From the NCBI RefSeq assembly GCF_900143285.1, contig NZ_FRDN01000009.1, forward strand, positions 186,001-250,000: a stretch of DNA of 64,000 bases. Reading direction: 5' to 3'. The notes under the pieces are model-generated. The model did no database searches and was not told where the DNA came from. It saw only the letters and a list, made by a program, of their open reading frames with translations. The first letter of the stretch is position 1; each line of letters starts with the position of its first letter. Below are positions 8,235-17,585 of the stretch, piece after piece. Position numbers and translations under genes: made by a program. The stretch is from Desulfitobacterium chlororespirans DSM 11544. Its GTDB lineage: Bacteria > Bacillota > Desulfitobacteriia > Desulfitobacteriales > Desulfitobacteriaceae.

Positions 8235-9620
8235 TTTGGAATCCTCCTTCGAAACTGGAACGGACGGGCTTTTAGCAGCGACCGTGATCCCCTTCTCTCT
8301 TTCAATAAAGAACTTTTTAGCCACTTGTGGAAACAGGGCATAACTCAAGACATCCTCACGGGATAAGGCAAACTCTTTGCTTTCCTGTTCCGCTTTTTTA
8401 AGAGCAGGTTCTAATTTATCCGCAGGACGAATAGTAAGGACTTCTTCATCGCCGATGATCAGCTTCTGAATCTCGGGATCGACAGGTGCGGGAGGCTTGC
8501 CGTAAAGCCCACGGACATAGGCTTTCACCTCAGCAGGCACTAATTTATATCTTGCCCCGCTCAACACATTCAATACAGCTTGAGTCCCCACGATTTGGCT
8601 GGTTGGCGTTACCAAAGGTGGATAACCCAATTCTGCCCTAACACTGGGTATCTCGTCAAGCACTTCATTGATCCGATTCAGGGCTTTTTGTTCTTCCAGT
8701 TGGGATACGAGATTGGAGATCATTCCCCCAGGTACTTGATGTTCAAAAACACGCATGTCGGAAATACGAGTGATTCCCCGTTCAAAACCTCTGCTCTTGC
8801 GGAGCTCTTCAAAATAATTAGCAATGGTAAAGAGCTGGGGAATATCCATCTCCGGCGCGAATTCAAATTCCTGAAGTGCCCGTACCACAAGCTCTACCGG
8901 TGGCTGACTGGCACCGAAAGCCAAGGGAACACTGGCTGTGTCGATCACATCCACACGGGCTTCAGCAGCTTTAACATAGGCAATGGTCCCCATACCACCG
9001 ATATAATGGGTATGCAGCTGGATCATGACCCCTAGTTCTTCTTTAAGCATTCTTACCAATTTATACCCACGCTGTGGGGTTAAGAGACCCGCCATATCCT
9101 TAATGCAAATAGAGTCAGCGCCTAAAGCCACAAGTTCTTTAGCCGTTTCCATATAATGCTCCAAAGTATGCACAGGACTTACGGTATAGACCACGGAAGC
9201 CTGAACATGGGCTCCGGCCGCTTTAGCCGCTTCCATGGGAACGATCATATTGCGAACATCATTTAAAGCATCAAAAATGCGGATAATATCAATTCCATTT
9301 TTTACACTGAGCTGGACAAATTCACGAACCACATCATCAGGATAATGCTGATAGCCCACTAAGGATTGACCTCTCAACAACATCTGCAATGGGGTTTTCT
9401 TGACATGCTGTTTTATGGTTCTTAATCTTTCCCAGGGATCTTCCCCAAGAAAACGCAGGCACACATCAAAGGTCGCTCCGCCCCAGACCTCAAGGGAATG
9501 GTATCCCACTTGATCCAATTCGGTCAGGATAGGGAGCATATCTTCTGTTCTCATCCGCGTAGCCCAAAGGCTTTGATGAGCATCACGCAGTGTCGTATCC
9601 GTAATTTTCACCGGTTTCAT
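7755..9620 (-). CDS. Pyruvate/oxaloacetate carboxyltransferase fused to a full AccB biotin carrier
   Basis: The 621-residue product joins two complete proteins. Residues 1 to about 462 are a PycB/OadA-type carboxyltransferase: [10 protein letters not shown] at 6-15, [24 protein letters not shown], and the metal-ligand [14 protein letters not shown]. Residues 463-621 are a full-length AccB, including the N-terminal [20 protein letters not shown] helix, an Ala/Pro linker and the biotinyl site EAMKLMNE with Lys587. Simple PycB proteins carry only a short biotinyl tail, so the complete AccB is unusual. The ATG at 9620 has GAGAGGGG upstream. A strong Shine-Dalgarno sits inside, right before the AccB part. 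Confidence 0.88.
   Translation of the reverse strand: MKPVKITDTTLRDAHQSLWATRMRTEDMLPILTELDQVGYHSLEVWGGATFDVCLRFLGEDPWERLRTIKQHVKKTPLQMLLRGQSLVGYQHYPDDVVREFVQLSVKNGIDIIRIFDALNDVRNMIVPMEAAKAAGAHVQASVVYTVSPVHTLEHYMETAKELVALGADSICIKDMAGLLTPQRGYKLVRMLKEELGVMIQLHTHYIGGMGTIAYVKAAEARVDVIDTASVPLAFGASQPPVELVVRALQEFEFAPEMDIPQLFTIANYFEELRKSRGFERGITRISDMRVFEHQVPGGMISNLVSQLEEQKALNRINEVLDEIPSVRAELGYPPLVTPTSQIVGTQAVLNVLSGARYKLVPAEVKAYVRGLYGKPPAPVDPEIQKLIIGDEEVLTIRPADKLEPALKKAEQESKEFALSREDVLSYALFPQVAKKFFIEREKGITVAAKSPSVPVSKEDSKMDLKEIKELIKLIGDTDITELNLESEGVKVSIKKGSTPAPAMALPVMGGTAEAAVQPAPAAVSAPVKAAQELQSPAEAPKKNLQYIKAPMVGTFYRSPAPDAPSFVERGQMVKESQTVCIIEAMKLMNEIEAEISGRIVEILVENGQPVEFGQPLFAVE
8243..8249 (-). promoter_or_regulatory. 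Internal Shine-Dalgarno before the AccB module
   Basis: AAGGAGG, fully complementary to the 16S 3' end, with 8 nt to the ATG at 8234. It encodes part of the interdomain linker (Lys-Glu-Asp) in the long frame. Confidence 0.6.
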
Positions 9621-9680
9621 CCAGCACAACCCCTCTCTCATACCCTATCACGCTCTCTGTCTAAATTCCGTTTATGTTTT

Positions 9681-9709
9681 ATTATATGAAACTGGTAAAA
9701 TTTTTTCAA
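9681..9709 (-). promoter_or_regulatory. Sigma-A-type promoter for the carboxylase genes
   Basis: TTGAAA (9704-9709), 17 bp, TATAAT (9681-9686) on the minus strand, about 60 bp upstream of the fusion gene. Confidence 0.65.
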
Positions 9710-9717
9710 CGAAACAG

Positions 9718-9750
9718 CGCCAAGTATACAATATCACGCCAAAGTATACA
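9718..9750. repeat. Two direct repeats upstream of the carboxylase -35 box
   Basis: CGCCAAGTATACA (9718-9730) and CGCCAAAGTATACA (9737-9750) lie about 20 bp apart, immediately upstream of the -35 element. Each contains the palindrome GTATAC. Placement suits an activator or repressor site. Confidence 0.5.
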
Positions 9751-9785
9751 GTATAACCTTCGAAATCGAATTAATGGTTAAATCA

Positions 9786-9847
9786 AAAAAGATTCTGCAC
9801 ACCTTACTTCAGAAAAAACTCATTTTTGCCATGCACAGAATCTTTTT
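9786..9847 (-). terminator. Terminator of the spoIIIA operon
   Basis: On the minus strand AAAAAGATTCTG pairs with CAGAATCTTTTTT across a loop of about 38 nt and ends in a T-run, directly after spoIIIAH. Confidence 0.6.
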
Positions 9848-9852
9848 AAATT

Positions 9853-10422
9853 TTAATAACGATAGGCTATGCGGACTTGTTCTTTGGCGGTATTGGTAAC
9901 ACGAAACACAATATCTTGAATCACCTTGATCTCTGCCCCTTCCAGATTGGGGGCATAGACGATGACTGCAACTTCATTATTCCCAAAATCAGCTATGGCA
10001 TCCTTAATTCCACTGATTTTAAGGAGATTCTCTATTTCTTCTTCCTTTTGAATCTTATGACTCAACTGCAACCATTTTTCCTGGGCTTCTTCCCTTGTCT
10101 TTACCACATTGGAATCTAAAAGGGGAGCCAGCATAGTTTTGGCCTCTTGCCGGGAGGCTTCCCGCTGCAGCCGGTAATTGACAAAATAATCTCCTCCGTG
10201 TGGTAAGGGCTTGACCACCTCTGCAGAAAAATAAATGCTCTGGCTTTCCGGTTGTACTTGGACCGGCACACTTTCATGAGTAGGCTGGCTAAGGGGCTCA
10301 TCGCCAAAAACCAGATGCCAAAAGGCGTACAGCAGCAGCAACACGACAATAACAGAGCCCACCAGCACCCATCTATGTCCCTTCTTCAAATCGCCCCACC
10401 GCTTCAAAGTCACCACTTTCAT
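9853..10422 (-). CDS. spoIIIAH: Stage III sporulation protein AH
   Basis: The 189-residue product has a short cytoplasmic N-terminus, one membrane segment (about 19-38), an acidic/Gln-rich linker and a C-terminal ring-building domain (KEEEIENLLKISGIKDAIADFG... VNTAKEQVRIAYRY-type ending). In Bacillus and Clostridium SpoIIIAH sits in the mother-cell membrane and binds forespore SpoIIQ to form the feeding-tube channel. It overlaps spoIIIAG by 4 bp and is the last gene of the operon. Confidence 0.92.
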   Translation of the reverse strand: MKVVTLKRWGDLKKGHRWVLVGSVIVVLLLLYAFWHLVFGDEPLSQPTHESVPVQVQPESQSIYFSAEVVKPLPHGGDYFVNYRLQREASRQEAKTMLAPLLDSNVVKTREEAQEKWLQLSHKIQKEEEIENLLKISGIKDAIADFGNNEVAVIVYAPNLEGAEIKVIQDIVFRVTNTAKEQVRIAYRY

Positions 10423-10979
10423 AGTACTCCTCCCATGGGCTGAACATTTATTTTATCGGAAGGAATATCCAATAAGGTTCGTACTGCGTTATGAATATTT
10501 TCCCGGACATTGGGATCACTGGCCCCTTCAGCGATGATCAGAACTCCTGCCACATTAGGGCGTTCTTCCATGACAATGACCGGTTGACTGGCGCCGTTGG
10601 GCATCACCAGCTGATTGTTTTCGGTGACTTCTGTGGACTCCCGTGTGCCGCCACCTTTATCAGATTCTTTGGTTGTTTTCTTGGTCACACTGCCGTTGGT
10701 GGCATAATCAGAACGAAGGCTGGAAGATAAAGTTACGGATACCTGAACACTGCCAACTCCTGACATCTGCTGAAGATTCTGCACCAACTTCTTTTCCATT
10801 TCTTTTTCCAGAGTGCCGATTCGGGTGACCTCAACGGTATCCCGGTTCTCCACTGCCTGATTCATAGGCACCACAGGCTCACCTCCTCCGCCCTTGCCAT
10901 AGAGCAGCATGCATACTGCAGCCACTACAAGCACTGCAGGAATTAAAATTTTAGGCTGGATATCTTTAAAAAGATTCAT
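10419..10979 (-). CDS. spoIIIAG: Stage III sporulation protein AG
   Basis: The 186-residue product has one N-terminal membrane segment (about 11-27) and a C-terminal ring-building motif domain: KLVQNLQQMSGVGSVQVSVTLSS, followed by the typical PNVAGVLIIAEGASDPNVRENI and DKINVQPM ending. Known family members form a large oligomeric ring between mother cell and forespore. Located between spoIIIAF and spoIIIAH. Confidence 0.93.
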   Translation of the reverse strand: MNLFKDIQPKILIPAVLVVAAVCMLLYGKGGGGEPVVPMNQAVENRDTVEVTRIGTLEKEMEKKLVQNLQQMSGVGSVQVSVTLSSSLRSDYATNGSVTKKTTKESDKGGGTRESTEVTENNQLVMPNGASQPVIVMEERPNVAGVLIIAEGASDPNVRENIHNAVRTLLDIPSDKINVQPMGGVL

Positions 10980-10996
10980 GAGTTGTTCCTCCCTTT

Positions 10997-11596
10997 CTAC
11001 CCTTCCGTTATAATAATCTGCTCCCTGGGCATCTGCATAAAAACTGCTACTTTATCCCGGATTTCCAGAGCTGCTGCCGACAATACCTGCTCCTGATCCG
11101 GCTTGGGCTCATCCAGGTTAATCACGATGTCTTCAATAGGTTGAATTCCCTGTTCCTCGGCATCCAAATGAATCATAATTCGCTCGATTCGAGGTATATT
11201 CGTCAATCCGCCTGAGCCTTCCGCCAAGTCTACATTCACCTGAAGCTCTTTAATTCCTTCCATGCCAACCGTTAAGGCTTTAATCTGGCTGACAACGATT
11301 GCTTTATACTGTTCCTGAACTGCATTGGTGCCGATGGCCTCTCCCACTTCCCCTGGGGCAAGAACCGCCAACTCTTGGGCAGAGCTTTCCGTCCAAGCCG
11401 GGATGGCGCTCTCCACGGTCATTCCCAATAAGGCCGTCAGGGGCGTAAGGATGGCCGAGATGACGAACAACCCCATCACCAGTTTGACAAAGCCCTTCAT
11501 AGACTTATTAGGAAGCAGCATCTCCAGAAAACTGGCCAGAAGCAAAATAATGGCTAAATTGCGCACAAGGGTTTGCAAACTCTCCAAAAACTTCAC
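10997..11596 (-). CDS. spoIIIAF: Stage III sporulation protein AF
   Basis: The 199-residue product has two N-terminal membrane segments (LAIILLLASFLEMLLP and FVKLVMGLFVISAILTPL) and a soluble C-terminal domain with the ring-building signature GIKELQVNVDLAE and a final VAVFMQMPREQIIITEG. Part of the mother-cell SpoIIIA secretion-like complex. Separated from spoIIIAE by only 4 bp. Confidence 0.92.
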   Translation of the reverse strand: MKFLESLQTLVRNLAIILLLASFLEMLLPNKSMKGFVKLVMGLFVISAILTPLTALLGMTVESAIPAWTESSAQELAVLAPGEVGEAIGTNAVQEQYKAIVVSQIKALTVGMEGIKELQVNVDLAEGSGGLTNIPRIERIMIHLDAEEQGIQPIEDIVINLDEPKPDQEQVLSAAALEIRDKVAVFMQMPREQIIITEG

Positions 11597-11600
11597 CTCC

Positions 11601-12770
11601 CTATCGCAGCATGACAGTTAAATTACCGGACCCCACCACCACGGCAATAGCCATAAAGAACATGATGGCTACAGAGGCTACAGAGGCAAAGATAAAAATC
11701 AAACTCTTGGACATTTCCTGAAGAGTATCCGCTAACTCCTTTTGTCCCAGCGGCTCAATCAAAGCTGAAGAGATTTTGAAAACCAGAATCATGGCGACCA
11801 GCTTGACCACCGGACCTAAACAAATTAAGGCTAAAGCGATAATAGCCACGATCCCTAAAGCATTTTTTAATAAGAGCCCTGAAGTGACCACCAATTCCAC
11901 TGCATCTTTAAAGAATTTACCCACCACAGGAATCAGGTCTGCGGAGTATTTTGCTGTACGCAGAACGACCCCATCAGCCACACCTCCAGTGACCCCTTGC
12001 ACGGCCATGACCCCAATGAAAACGGTTAAGATGATTCCCAAACTCAATTTTCCGGTAAACTCCAGGAGTCCCGCCAGTCTGCTGAGCTTGAATTCACTGG
12101 AAATGTGGTTAAATAGTTTGAGAACTGCTGCCAAAAAGAATAAAGGTAAGGCTACAGTTTTGATTAAGGTCGCCAAAAAGGTCAAACTGCCTAATACCAT
12201 GGGCTTAAACAAAGCCGCAGTGGTCAAATTCCCCATAGCAACCAGCATAGTCATCATGACCGGAAGCAAGGTCTGCATGAATCCCGTCATAGTTTGAATG
12301 GAATCGGAGGCCAGGTTCATAGCTATTTGGAAGGTAGCCAGGGCAATCCCCATCAGCACCAAATAGGCAAGGATCTGGGCCATTTTCCCTACCTCACCGC
12401 TGAATGCCGACTGGAGTTGCTGGAGAACGGCAGTCAATACGGCTAAAATTAAGAGCTTTCCGATTAAAGGAGCACTCTCGAGAACTTCTTTTCCCAATAA
12501 GGCGAGGAGTGTTTTGCCGAGCTCCACAGGGTGAAGATTGATATCGCCCTGACGAAGGTCATCAAAGAATTTCGCCAGGGAAAAATTAGGCAAAGACTCC
12601 TGAACATCCCGATCAATTTGCTCCAGGAACCCGCGGACTTCTGTCAGATCCACTTGAGCAGCAAGATCTGCGGTCGGCTCTGACATTTCCTCCGCTCCAT
12701 AAACCAAGGAGGGAGTTGTCCCATTTCCTATGAAAAAAAAGAAAAGAAAGATAATTATCACTCGCTGCAT
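11601..12770 (-). CDS. spoIIIAE: Stage III sporulation protein AE
   Basis: The 389-residue product has an N-terminal signal-like segment (residues 1-25) and at least six further membrane helices, as expected for the polytopic core of the SpoIIIA apparatus. Stretches such as FNHISSEFKLSRLAGLLEF and GQKELADTLQEMSKSLIFIFA match the family style. It follows spoIIIAD by 9 bp. Confidence 0.92.
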   Translation of the reverse strand: MQRVIIIFLFFFFIGNGTTPSLVYGAEEMSEPTADLAAQVDLTEVRGFLEQIDRDVQESLPNFSLAKFFDDLRQGDINLHPVELGKTLLALLGKEVLESAPLIGKLLILAVLTAVLQQLQSAFSGEVGKMAQILAYLVLMGIALATFQIAMNLASDSIQTMTGFMQTLLPVMMTMLVAMGNLTTAALFKPMVLGSLTFLATLIKTVALPLFFLAAVLKLFNHISSEFKLSRLAGLLEFTGKLSLGIILTVFIGVMAVQGVTGGVADGVVLRTAKYSADLIPVVGKFFKDAVELVVTSGLLLKNALGIVAIIALALICLGPVVKLVAMILVFKISSALIEPLGQKELADTLQEMSKSLIFIFASVASVAIMFFMAIAVVVGSGNLTVMLR

Positions 12771-12779
12771 TGTTTCACC

Positions 12780-13166
12780 TCACGGCACAAGTCGCATAAC
12801 GGACTCCAGTATCGCTACGATAATAGGAATCGCCAGAACTAAGACCCCTACCTTAGCGGCGATCTCAATTTTAGTCGCGAGAGCTTTTTCTCCCGCATCC
12901 CTGCAGATATCAGCACCAAATTCAGCCAGGTATGCGACTCCCACTATTTTCAAGACTATAATTAAATAGTAAGAGCTAATATTCGCCTGATCCGCAAGAT
13001 TCTGCAGTAAATCAATGATGATTTTGATTTTGTCCAGAATCAGGGTAAAGATAATAACTCCGGTCAGTATGGTCAGTTGAAGGGCAATTTCTTTGCGCAC
13101 TTCTTTTAGAACCACCCCGATAATGGCAACCACTAAAGCAATTCCTACAATCTGCCATATTTCCAC
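12780..13166 (-). CDS. spoIIIAD: Stage III sporulation protein AD
   Basis: The 128-residue product has four hydrophobic helices and the paired motifs GIALVVAIIGVVLKEVRKEIALQLTILTG and VVGVAYLAEFGADICRDAGE-type region. It is a duplicated relative of SpoIIIAC, both small membrane subunits of the SpoIIIA complex. The order AC-AD-AE supports the name. Confidence 0.92.
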   Translation of the reverse strand: MEIWQIVGIALVVAIIGVVLKEVRKEIALQLTILTGVIIFTLILDKIKIIIDLLQNLADQANISSYYLIIVLKIVGVAYLAEFGADICRDAGEKALATKIEIAAKVGVLVLAIPIIVAILESVMRLVP

Positions 13167-13178
13167 ATTCAGACCTCC

Positions 13179-13385
13179 CTAATAGATCTGAAATACACTG
13201 CGTACAAGGCTGAATAGGTCAGCCACAGCCTGAACGACAATATAAAGAACGACCACAACCCCTGCCAACACGGTAAGCTGAGCAATATCCTTGCGATTGG
13301 CCTGTTCCAGAACCATGACGAGAACTCCCACAAGGAGCCCGATTCCCGCTATTTTCATCACCATATAAAAATCCATAATCTCCAC
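13179..13385 (-). CDS. spoIIIAC: Stage III sporulation protein AC
   Basis: The 68-residue, two-helix membrane protein reads KIAGIGLLVGVLVMVLEQ then a charged turn (ANRKDIAQ) and a second helix. Length and the KDIAQL turn fit SpoIIIAC. Located between spoIIIAB and spoIIIAD. Confidence 0.92.
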   Translation of the reverse strand: MEIMDFYMVMKIAGIGLLVGVLVMVLEQANRKDIAQLTVLAGVVVVLYIVVQAVADLFSLVRSVFQIY

Positions 13386-13394
13386 CTCATCTGC

Positions 13395-13904
13395 CTAAAT
13401 TAAGAAGAGTACTCCAGCGGCTCCCCCCAAAAATCCGAGATAGGACCACATCTTGGCTTGTTTCTCCGACCATTGGGCTGCATGTTCTTTAACAAGGGAA
13501 ACTTGTTGTTTGACCAGCTCGATTTGCTTATGCTGTTCCTGACGATCAGAGCGTCCCAGGCCTTTGCCTGCGTCTTTGATCACCTGCCAATCCTCATTTT
13601 CTAAACAAAAATTCTTCTTTTGCTGTTCAATCGTCTCATTCCAAGCACTATAGGCCCCTTCCCCCTTATCCAGCCGTCCTGATAATTCCGCAAAAAACCC
13701 GGACCATGCTCCATCGGTTCTATCCTTTAGAATGGCAAAGGCTTCCGGCAAGGGGGTATTTCCCCAAAAAATCTCCGTATCAAGAAGGGTCAGAGCCATC
13801 AGGCACTCCCGCAACTCCACCGGTCTTCTGCGGATGCGCGCGGCACTATAGAGTCCCAGACTTCCGCATCCCATAATCATCAAAAAAGCTCCCACCCAGA
13901 TCAA
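13395..13904 (-). CDS. spoIIIAB: Stage III sporulation protein AB
   Basis: The 169-residue product has an N-terminal membrane helix (VGAFLMIMGCGSLGLYSA), the family stretch LRECLMALTLLDTEIFWGNTPLPEAF, a coiled region and a C-terminal hydrophobic end (YLGFLGGAAGVLFLI). The fold resembles GspF-type secretion proteins, pairing with the SpoIIIAA ATPase. The start overlaps spoIIIAA by 4 bp. Confidence 0.93.
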   Translation of the reverse strand: MIWVGAFLMIMGCGSLGLYSAARIRRRPVELRECLMALTLLDTEIFWGNTPLPEAFAILKDRTDGAWSGFFAELSGRLDKGEGAYSAWNETIEQQKKNFCLENEDWQVIKDAGKGLGRSDRQEQHKQIELVKQQVSLVKEHAAQWSEKQAKMWSYLGFLGGAAGVLFLI

Positions 13905-14986
13905 AGAGCATCTCCCCCTAACCTTCCTTGGTGATCTCTATCTATTGGCTCTAAAACAATAATTTCTTCAACGGTTCCGGGTCCTTGGCGGCGACTGAGC
14001 ACAACCACCCGTTCAAAAACCCCGAATTCGAACAAAGCCCTCAGGGTGGGACGTTTCAATGCTTCCTTCATAGTGGATGCGTGGGCGGTACTGAGAATTT
14101 TTACCCCCGTCCTCAAGGCATCCAAGACGGCTTCCACATCTTCGGGATGTCCCAGCTCATCCACCGCCACCACCTGAGGAGCCATAGAGCGAATGAGCAT
14201 ATTGATACCCATCCGTTTCGGACAACCATCCAGAATATCGGTACGGCACCCTAAGTTATAAGCAGGGATACCCTGCCACATACCGGCCAATTCCCTTCGT
14301 TCATCCACCACCCCTACGGTCTGACCCGGCAGGTTAAGTGCGGGGCTGCCGTCGCTGAGCCTGCGGATTAGATCCCTCAGCAAGGTGGTCTTTCCTGCCC
14401 GTGGAGGTGAAAGGATCAAAGTATGGTGCAAAGCTCCTTCTTTGGTTAAGAGCCTGGGTAAAATAAGCTCTGCCTTGCCCTCAACAGCTTTGGCCAGGCG
14501 GATATTTAAAGCTGAAATATGCTTCAGAGTCTGTACTTCCCCATGTTTCATGATGGCTTCACCTGTAATCCCAACCCGATGCCCTCCAGGCAAAGTGATA
14601 AATCCCTGTTTCATCTCTTCTTCGGCAGCATAGAGAGAGCTTTGAGTCATCCGTTCCAAGGCCTGTAAAACATCTTCACGCTGAACCCGATACCCTTTTT
14701 CCGCCGTAACAGCTCTGCCCTGTTCATCAATAAACAACTCTCTATGATGCCCCAGGATCAAAAGAGGCCGATCAATGCGCAAGCGAATCTCTTCCATATC
14801 TTTGAATGCTATATCATGAACCTGCAGGAAAATGCGAGCCAGATTGCTGCCAAACCAACGTTCAAAATCCTCCAAGGGCTTCTTCTCTGCCACTTTTCCC
14901 TGATTTATAGAAACAGCCAGGGATCTAGATTTGGGTTTGAGTTCAGGATTGGGGCTTATCGGATGTAAAGTATAGCGCAGCGACAC
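13901..14986 (-). CDS. spoIIIAA: Stage III sporulation protein AA, ATPase
   Basis: Cytoplasmic secretion-type ATPase of the SpoIIIA complex. The 361-residue product has Walker A SPPRAGKT at 193-200, Walker B VVAVDE at 272-277, and the family stretches GGHRVGITGEA and KILSTAHASTMKEALKRP. GTG at 14986 has AAAGGGGG 9 bp upstream. The first 35 residues are basic and not obviously conserved, so a later start is possible. First gene of spoIIIAA-AH; a sigma-E promoter would be expected, but I see only a weak candidate (CATACC) upstream. Confidence 0.93.
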   Translation of the reverse strand: MSLRYTLHPISPNPELKPKSRSLAVSINQGKVAEKKPLEDFERWFGSNLARIFLQVHDIAFKDMEEIRLRIDRPLLILGHHRELFIDEQGRAVTAEKGYRVQREDVLQALERMTQSSLYAAEEEMKQGFITLPGGHRVGITGEAIMKHGEVQTLKHISALNIRLAKAVEGKAELILPRLLTKEGALHHTLILSPPRAGKTTLLRDLIRRLSDGSPALNLPGQTVGVVDERRELAGMWQGIPAYNLGCRTDILDGCPKRMGINMLIRSMAPQVVAVDELGHPEDVEAVLDALRTGVKILSTAHASTMKEALKRPTLRALFEFGVFERVVVLSRRQGPGTVEEIIVLEPIDRDHQGRLGGDAL

Positions 14987-15163
14987 GGCATTGTCCCCCT
15001 TTGTTAAAAAGGTATGTCTGTGCCTATAGTTTTAGACATGCTTTTCTTGCTTCCCGCCAAAAAACTTGTCCATGTGAATCAAAGAGGATAGGCCCCCTGA
15101 TTCAACGCCATCCAAAATGCCCCATAGAAGCGTTTTTAAATTTTAGCCTGTATTAATCAAAAG

Positions 15164-15202
15164 AAGAGACCCGACTGCCTATCCAGGCTTATCGAGTCTC
15201 TT
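15164..15202 (-). terminator. Probable terminator after RNase J
   Basis: AAGAGAC pairs with GTCTCTT, with an inner GCCT/AGGC stem, followed on the minus strand by CTTTTGATT. It lies about 75 bp after the rnj stop, in the 290-bp gap before spoIIIAA that otherwise shows nothing. Confidence 0.5.
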
Positions 15203-15276
15203 CGCTATTACAACAACTATCTTGATCTAATGGATAACTGTATCTATTCTCTTTATTTGATTCCCTTGATTCACCC

Positions 15277-16935
15277 TCAGAACTGCAACAACACCGGCAA
15301 AATCATAGGTCTTCTCCGAGTTCTATCCCAAAGGTACTGACTTAGAGATTCATGGATGGACCCGCGGAGAACCCCCCATTCCCAGCGTTCTTTGTTGATC
15401 TGAGTTTCGATACTGGCTGCGACGACCTTCTTCGCCCCTTCCACCAGCTCCTCAGCTTCTTTCATAAAGGTAAAGCCCCGGGAGATAATATCCGGCCCCG
15501 ACACTAAAGTGGGGGGAGATCCTTTGCTAAGTGCCGCTACCACCACCACTACCCCATCCTGGGATAGCTGCTGGCGATCTCTTAGAACGATTTGCCCCAC
15601 ATCACCAATTCCCAATCCGTCCACAAAGACGCTGCCGGATTCTACCCGTTCAGCGCATTCCATCTTATCCGTATCGAGAAGAACACGGGTGCCAATCTGA
15701 GTGATGGCAATTTTTTTATCATCATACCCCATAAGATTGCCGATCTTGCGGAAAGCCGCTTGATGTCTTACTTCACCATGGTGAGGGATTAAGAATTTCG
15801 GCCGGGTTAAACGAATGATGAGTTTAATCTCTTCTTGATTGGCATGGCCGGAAACATGAACCAGTCCCATATCCTTGGTAATGACATCAGCGCCGATCTG
15901 GAACAGATGGTTAATTGTTCTGCCAATCAGTTTTTCATTGCCTGGAACGGGTGTGGCTGAGATAACGACAGTATCCCCTGCCGAAACATTCACTTGACGG
16001 TGACTTCCGGTCGCCATCCGTGTCAAAGCAGCCAAAGGCTCTCCCTGGCTGCCCGTAGTAAGGATAAGTAAACGGGATGGAGATATATCATTTACCGAAC
16101 TGGTCTCAATCAGCATATCCGGATCAGGAAGGTGCAGATAGCCTAATTCTCTGGCAGTAGCCACAACCGCTTCCATACTGCGGCCGACCACACATACCTT
16201 CCGTTTAAGAAGAGCCGCTGCCTCAAGTGCTTGTTGAATGCGGTGGACATTGGAAGCAAAGGTAGCCATGATTATTTTTCCCTCGGCCCTGGAGAAAGCA
16301 TCCATCAGAGTTTTCCCCACCACCTTTTCCGATATGGTAGAACCGCTGCGCTCGGCATTGGTCGAATCACAGAGCAGAGCCAACACTCCCTCCTGACCCC
16401 AGGCTGCCAATCTTCCCAGATCCATCTCCTGACCATCAATGGGGGTATAATCCACCTTAAAATCTCCGGTATATATCACCCGCCCCAGGGGAGTCAGAAT
16501 ACCATAACCTACAGCATCCGGTATGCTGTGGGTCACCCTGAATGCTTCAACCTGAAAGTCCTTTGCTTCGACAGGCTCTCCCGGTTCAATGACTCTCAAC
16601 AAATTTTCCGGATAACCGCCCCGTTCTCTCAGCTTAGCCCTTACTAAACCCATGGTCAGCTTTGTACCGTAAACAGGAGCTTCTAGTTTAGGCAGAATGA
16701 AGGGCAGACCGCCAATATGGTCTTCGTGGCCATGGGTAATGAAGATACCCTGGATTTTCTTCTTGCGTTTCTCCAGATAAGTAATATCCGGTATGACAAG
16801 ATCAATCCCTAACAGCTCATCATCAGGAAACTTGACCCCGCCGTCAATGACAATAATGGAGTCTCCATATTCAAAAACCAAGAGATTTTTGCCGATTTCA
16901 CCGGTTCCCCCTAAAGGAATAATGCTCAATTTCAT
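15277..16935 (-). CDS. rnj: Ribonuclease J
   Basis: Metallo-beta-lactamase/beta-CASP ribonuclease with 5' exonuclease and endonuclease activity in mRNA decay and rRNA maturation. The 552-residue product has the zinc-binding THGHEDHIGG (H68, H70, D72, H73), DSTNAERSG and SGHANQEEIKL motifs. Length matches the 550-560 residues of RNase J. The ATG follows AGAGGGGG at 11-12 nt. The neighbours efp and aroQ are upstream in the same direction with 92- and 150-bp gaps. Confidence 0.94.
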   Translation of the reverse strand: MKLSIIPLGGTGEIGKNLLVFEYGDSIIVIDGGVKFPDDELLGIDLVIPDITYLEKRKKKIQGIFITHGHEDHIGGLPFILPKLEAPVYGTKLTMGLVRAKLRERGGYPENLLRVIEPGEPVEAKDFQVEAFRVTHSIPDAVGYGILTPLGRVIYTGDFKVDYTPIDGQEMDLGRLAAWGQEGVLALLCDSTNAERSGSTISEKVVGKTLMDAFSRAEGKIIMATFASNVHRIQQALEAAALLKRKVCVVGRSMEAVVATARELGYLHLPDPDMLIETSSVNDISPSRLLILTTGSQGEPLAALTRMATGSHRQVNVSAGDTVVISATPVPGNEKLIGRTINHLFQIGADVITKDMGLVHVSGHANQEEIKLIIRLTRPKFLIPHHGEVRHQAAFRKIGNLMGYDDKKIAITQIGTRVLLDTDKMECAERVESGSVFVDGLGIGDVGQIVLRDRQQLSQDGVVVVVAALSKGSPPTLVSGPDIISRGFTFMKEAEELVEGAKKVVAASIETQINKERWEWGVLRGSIHESLSQYLWDRTRRRPMILPVLLQF

Positions 16936-17027
16936 ACAATAAAGAACCCCCTCTGGTACACCTTTCTAACAAAAGGTTTCCCTAAAGGAGGCATTATGAT
17001 TCGGGAATCTATGCGGATGTGCTATCT

Positions 17028-17585
17028 TTAAGCCCTTTGGACATAGTTTCCTGTACGGGTATCGATGATTAATTTTTCCCCTTCGTTGACAAAGAAAGGA
17101 ACTTGTACCACTGCACCGGTCTCTAATGTTGCCGGCTTGGAACCGCCCGTAGCTGTATCGCCGCGAACACCGGGTTCAGTATGGGCAACCTCAAGAATGA
17201 CGGTATTAGGAAGATCGACGCCAATGACGGTGCCGTTGAAGAAGAGAATACCTAGGTTCATATTCTCTTTCAGATATTTAACCCCATCCCCGATTTGAGC
17301 CTCAGTTAAAGATGTCTGCTCATAGGTCTCATTGTCCATAGCCACAAAATGATCGCCGTCTTTATAAAGATATTGCATTTCACGACGCTCCACATGAGCC
17401 TTGGGCACCTTTTCACCTGCATTGAACTTCCGCTCAGTGATGCCGCCGGTTTTGACATTCTTTAATTTCGTTCTCACGAAAGCCGCACCTTTACCGGGCT
17501 TGACGTGCTGAAACTCAATAATTGTATACACATCGTTGTCCACTTCAATTGTTAAACCTGTCTTAAATTCATTGGATGAAATCAT
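17028..17585 (-). CDS. efp: Translation elongation factor P
   Basis: Relieves ribosome stalling at polyproline. The 185-residue product has three OB/KOW-like domains, begins [15 protein letters not shown], and carries the conserved loop PGKGAAFVR, whose Lys32 is the residue modified in Bacillus. It ends with the typical [20 protein letters not shown] at 17585 has TTTAGGAGG at good distance. Confidence 0.97.
   Translation of the reverse strand: MISSNEFKTGLTIEVDNDVYTIIEFQHVKPGKGAAFVRTKLKNVKTGGITERKFNAGEKVPKAHVERREMQYLYKDGDHFVAMDNETYEQTSLTEAQIGDGVKYLKENMNLGILFFNGTVIGVDLPNTVILEVAHTEPGVRGDTATGGSKPATLETGAVVQVPFFVNEGEKLIIDTRTGNYVQRA

Noticed and set aside
11776-12297. 173-codon plus-strand frame opposite spoIIIAE
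   Set aside because: Threonine/lysine-rich mirror of a membrane protein gene; no start signal.
14987-15060. Sigma-E promoter for spoIIIA
   Set aside because: Only a weak -10-like CATACC was found with no convincing -35; expected from biology but not supported by the sequence.
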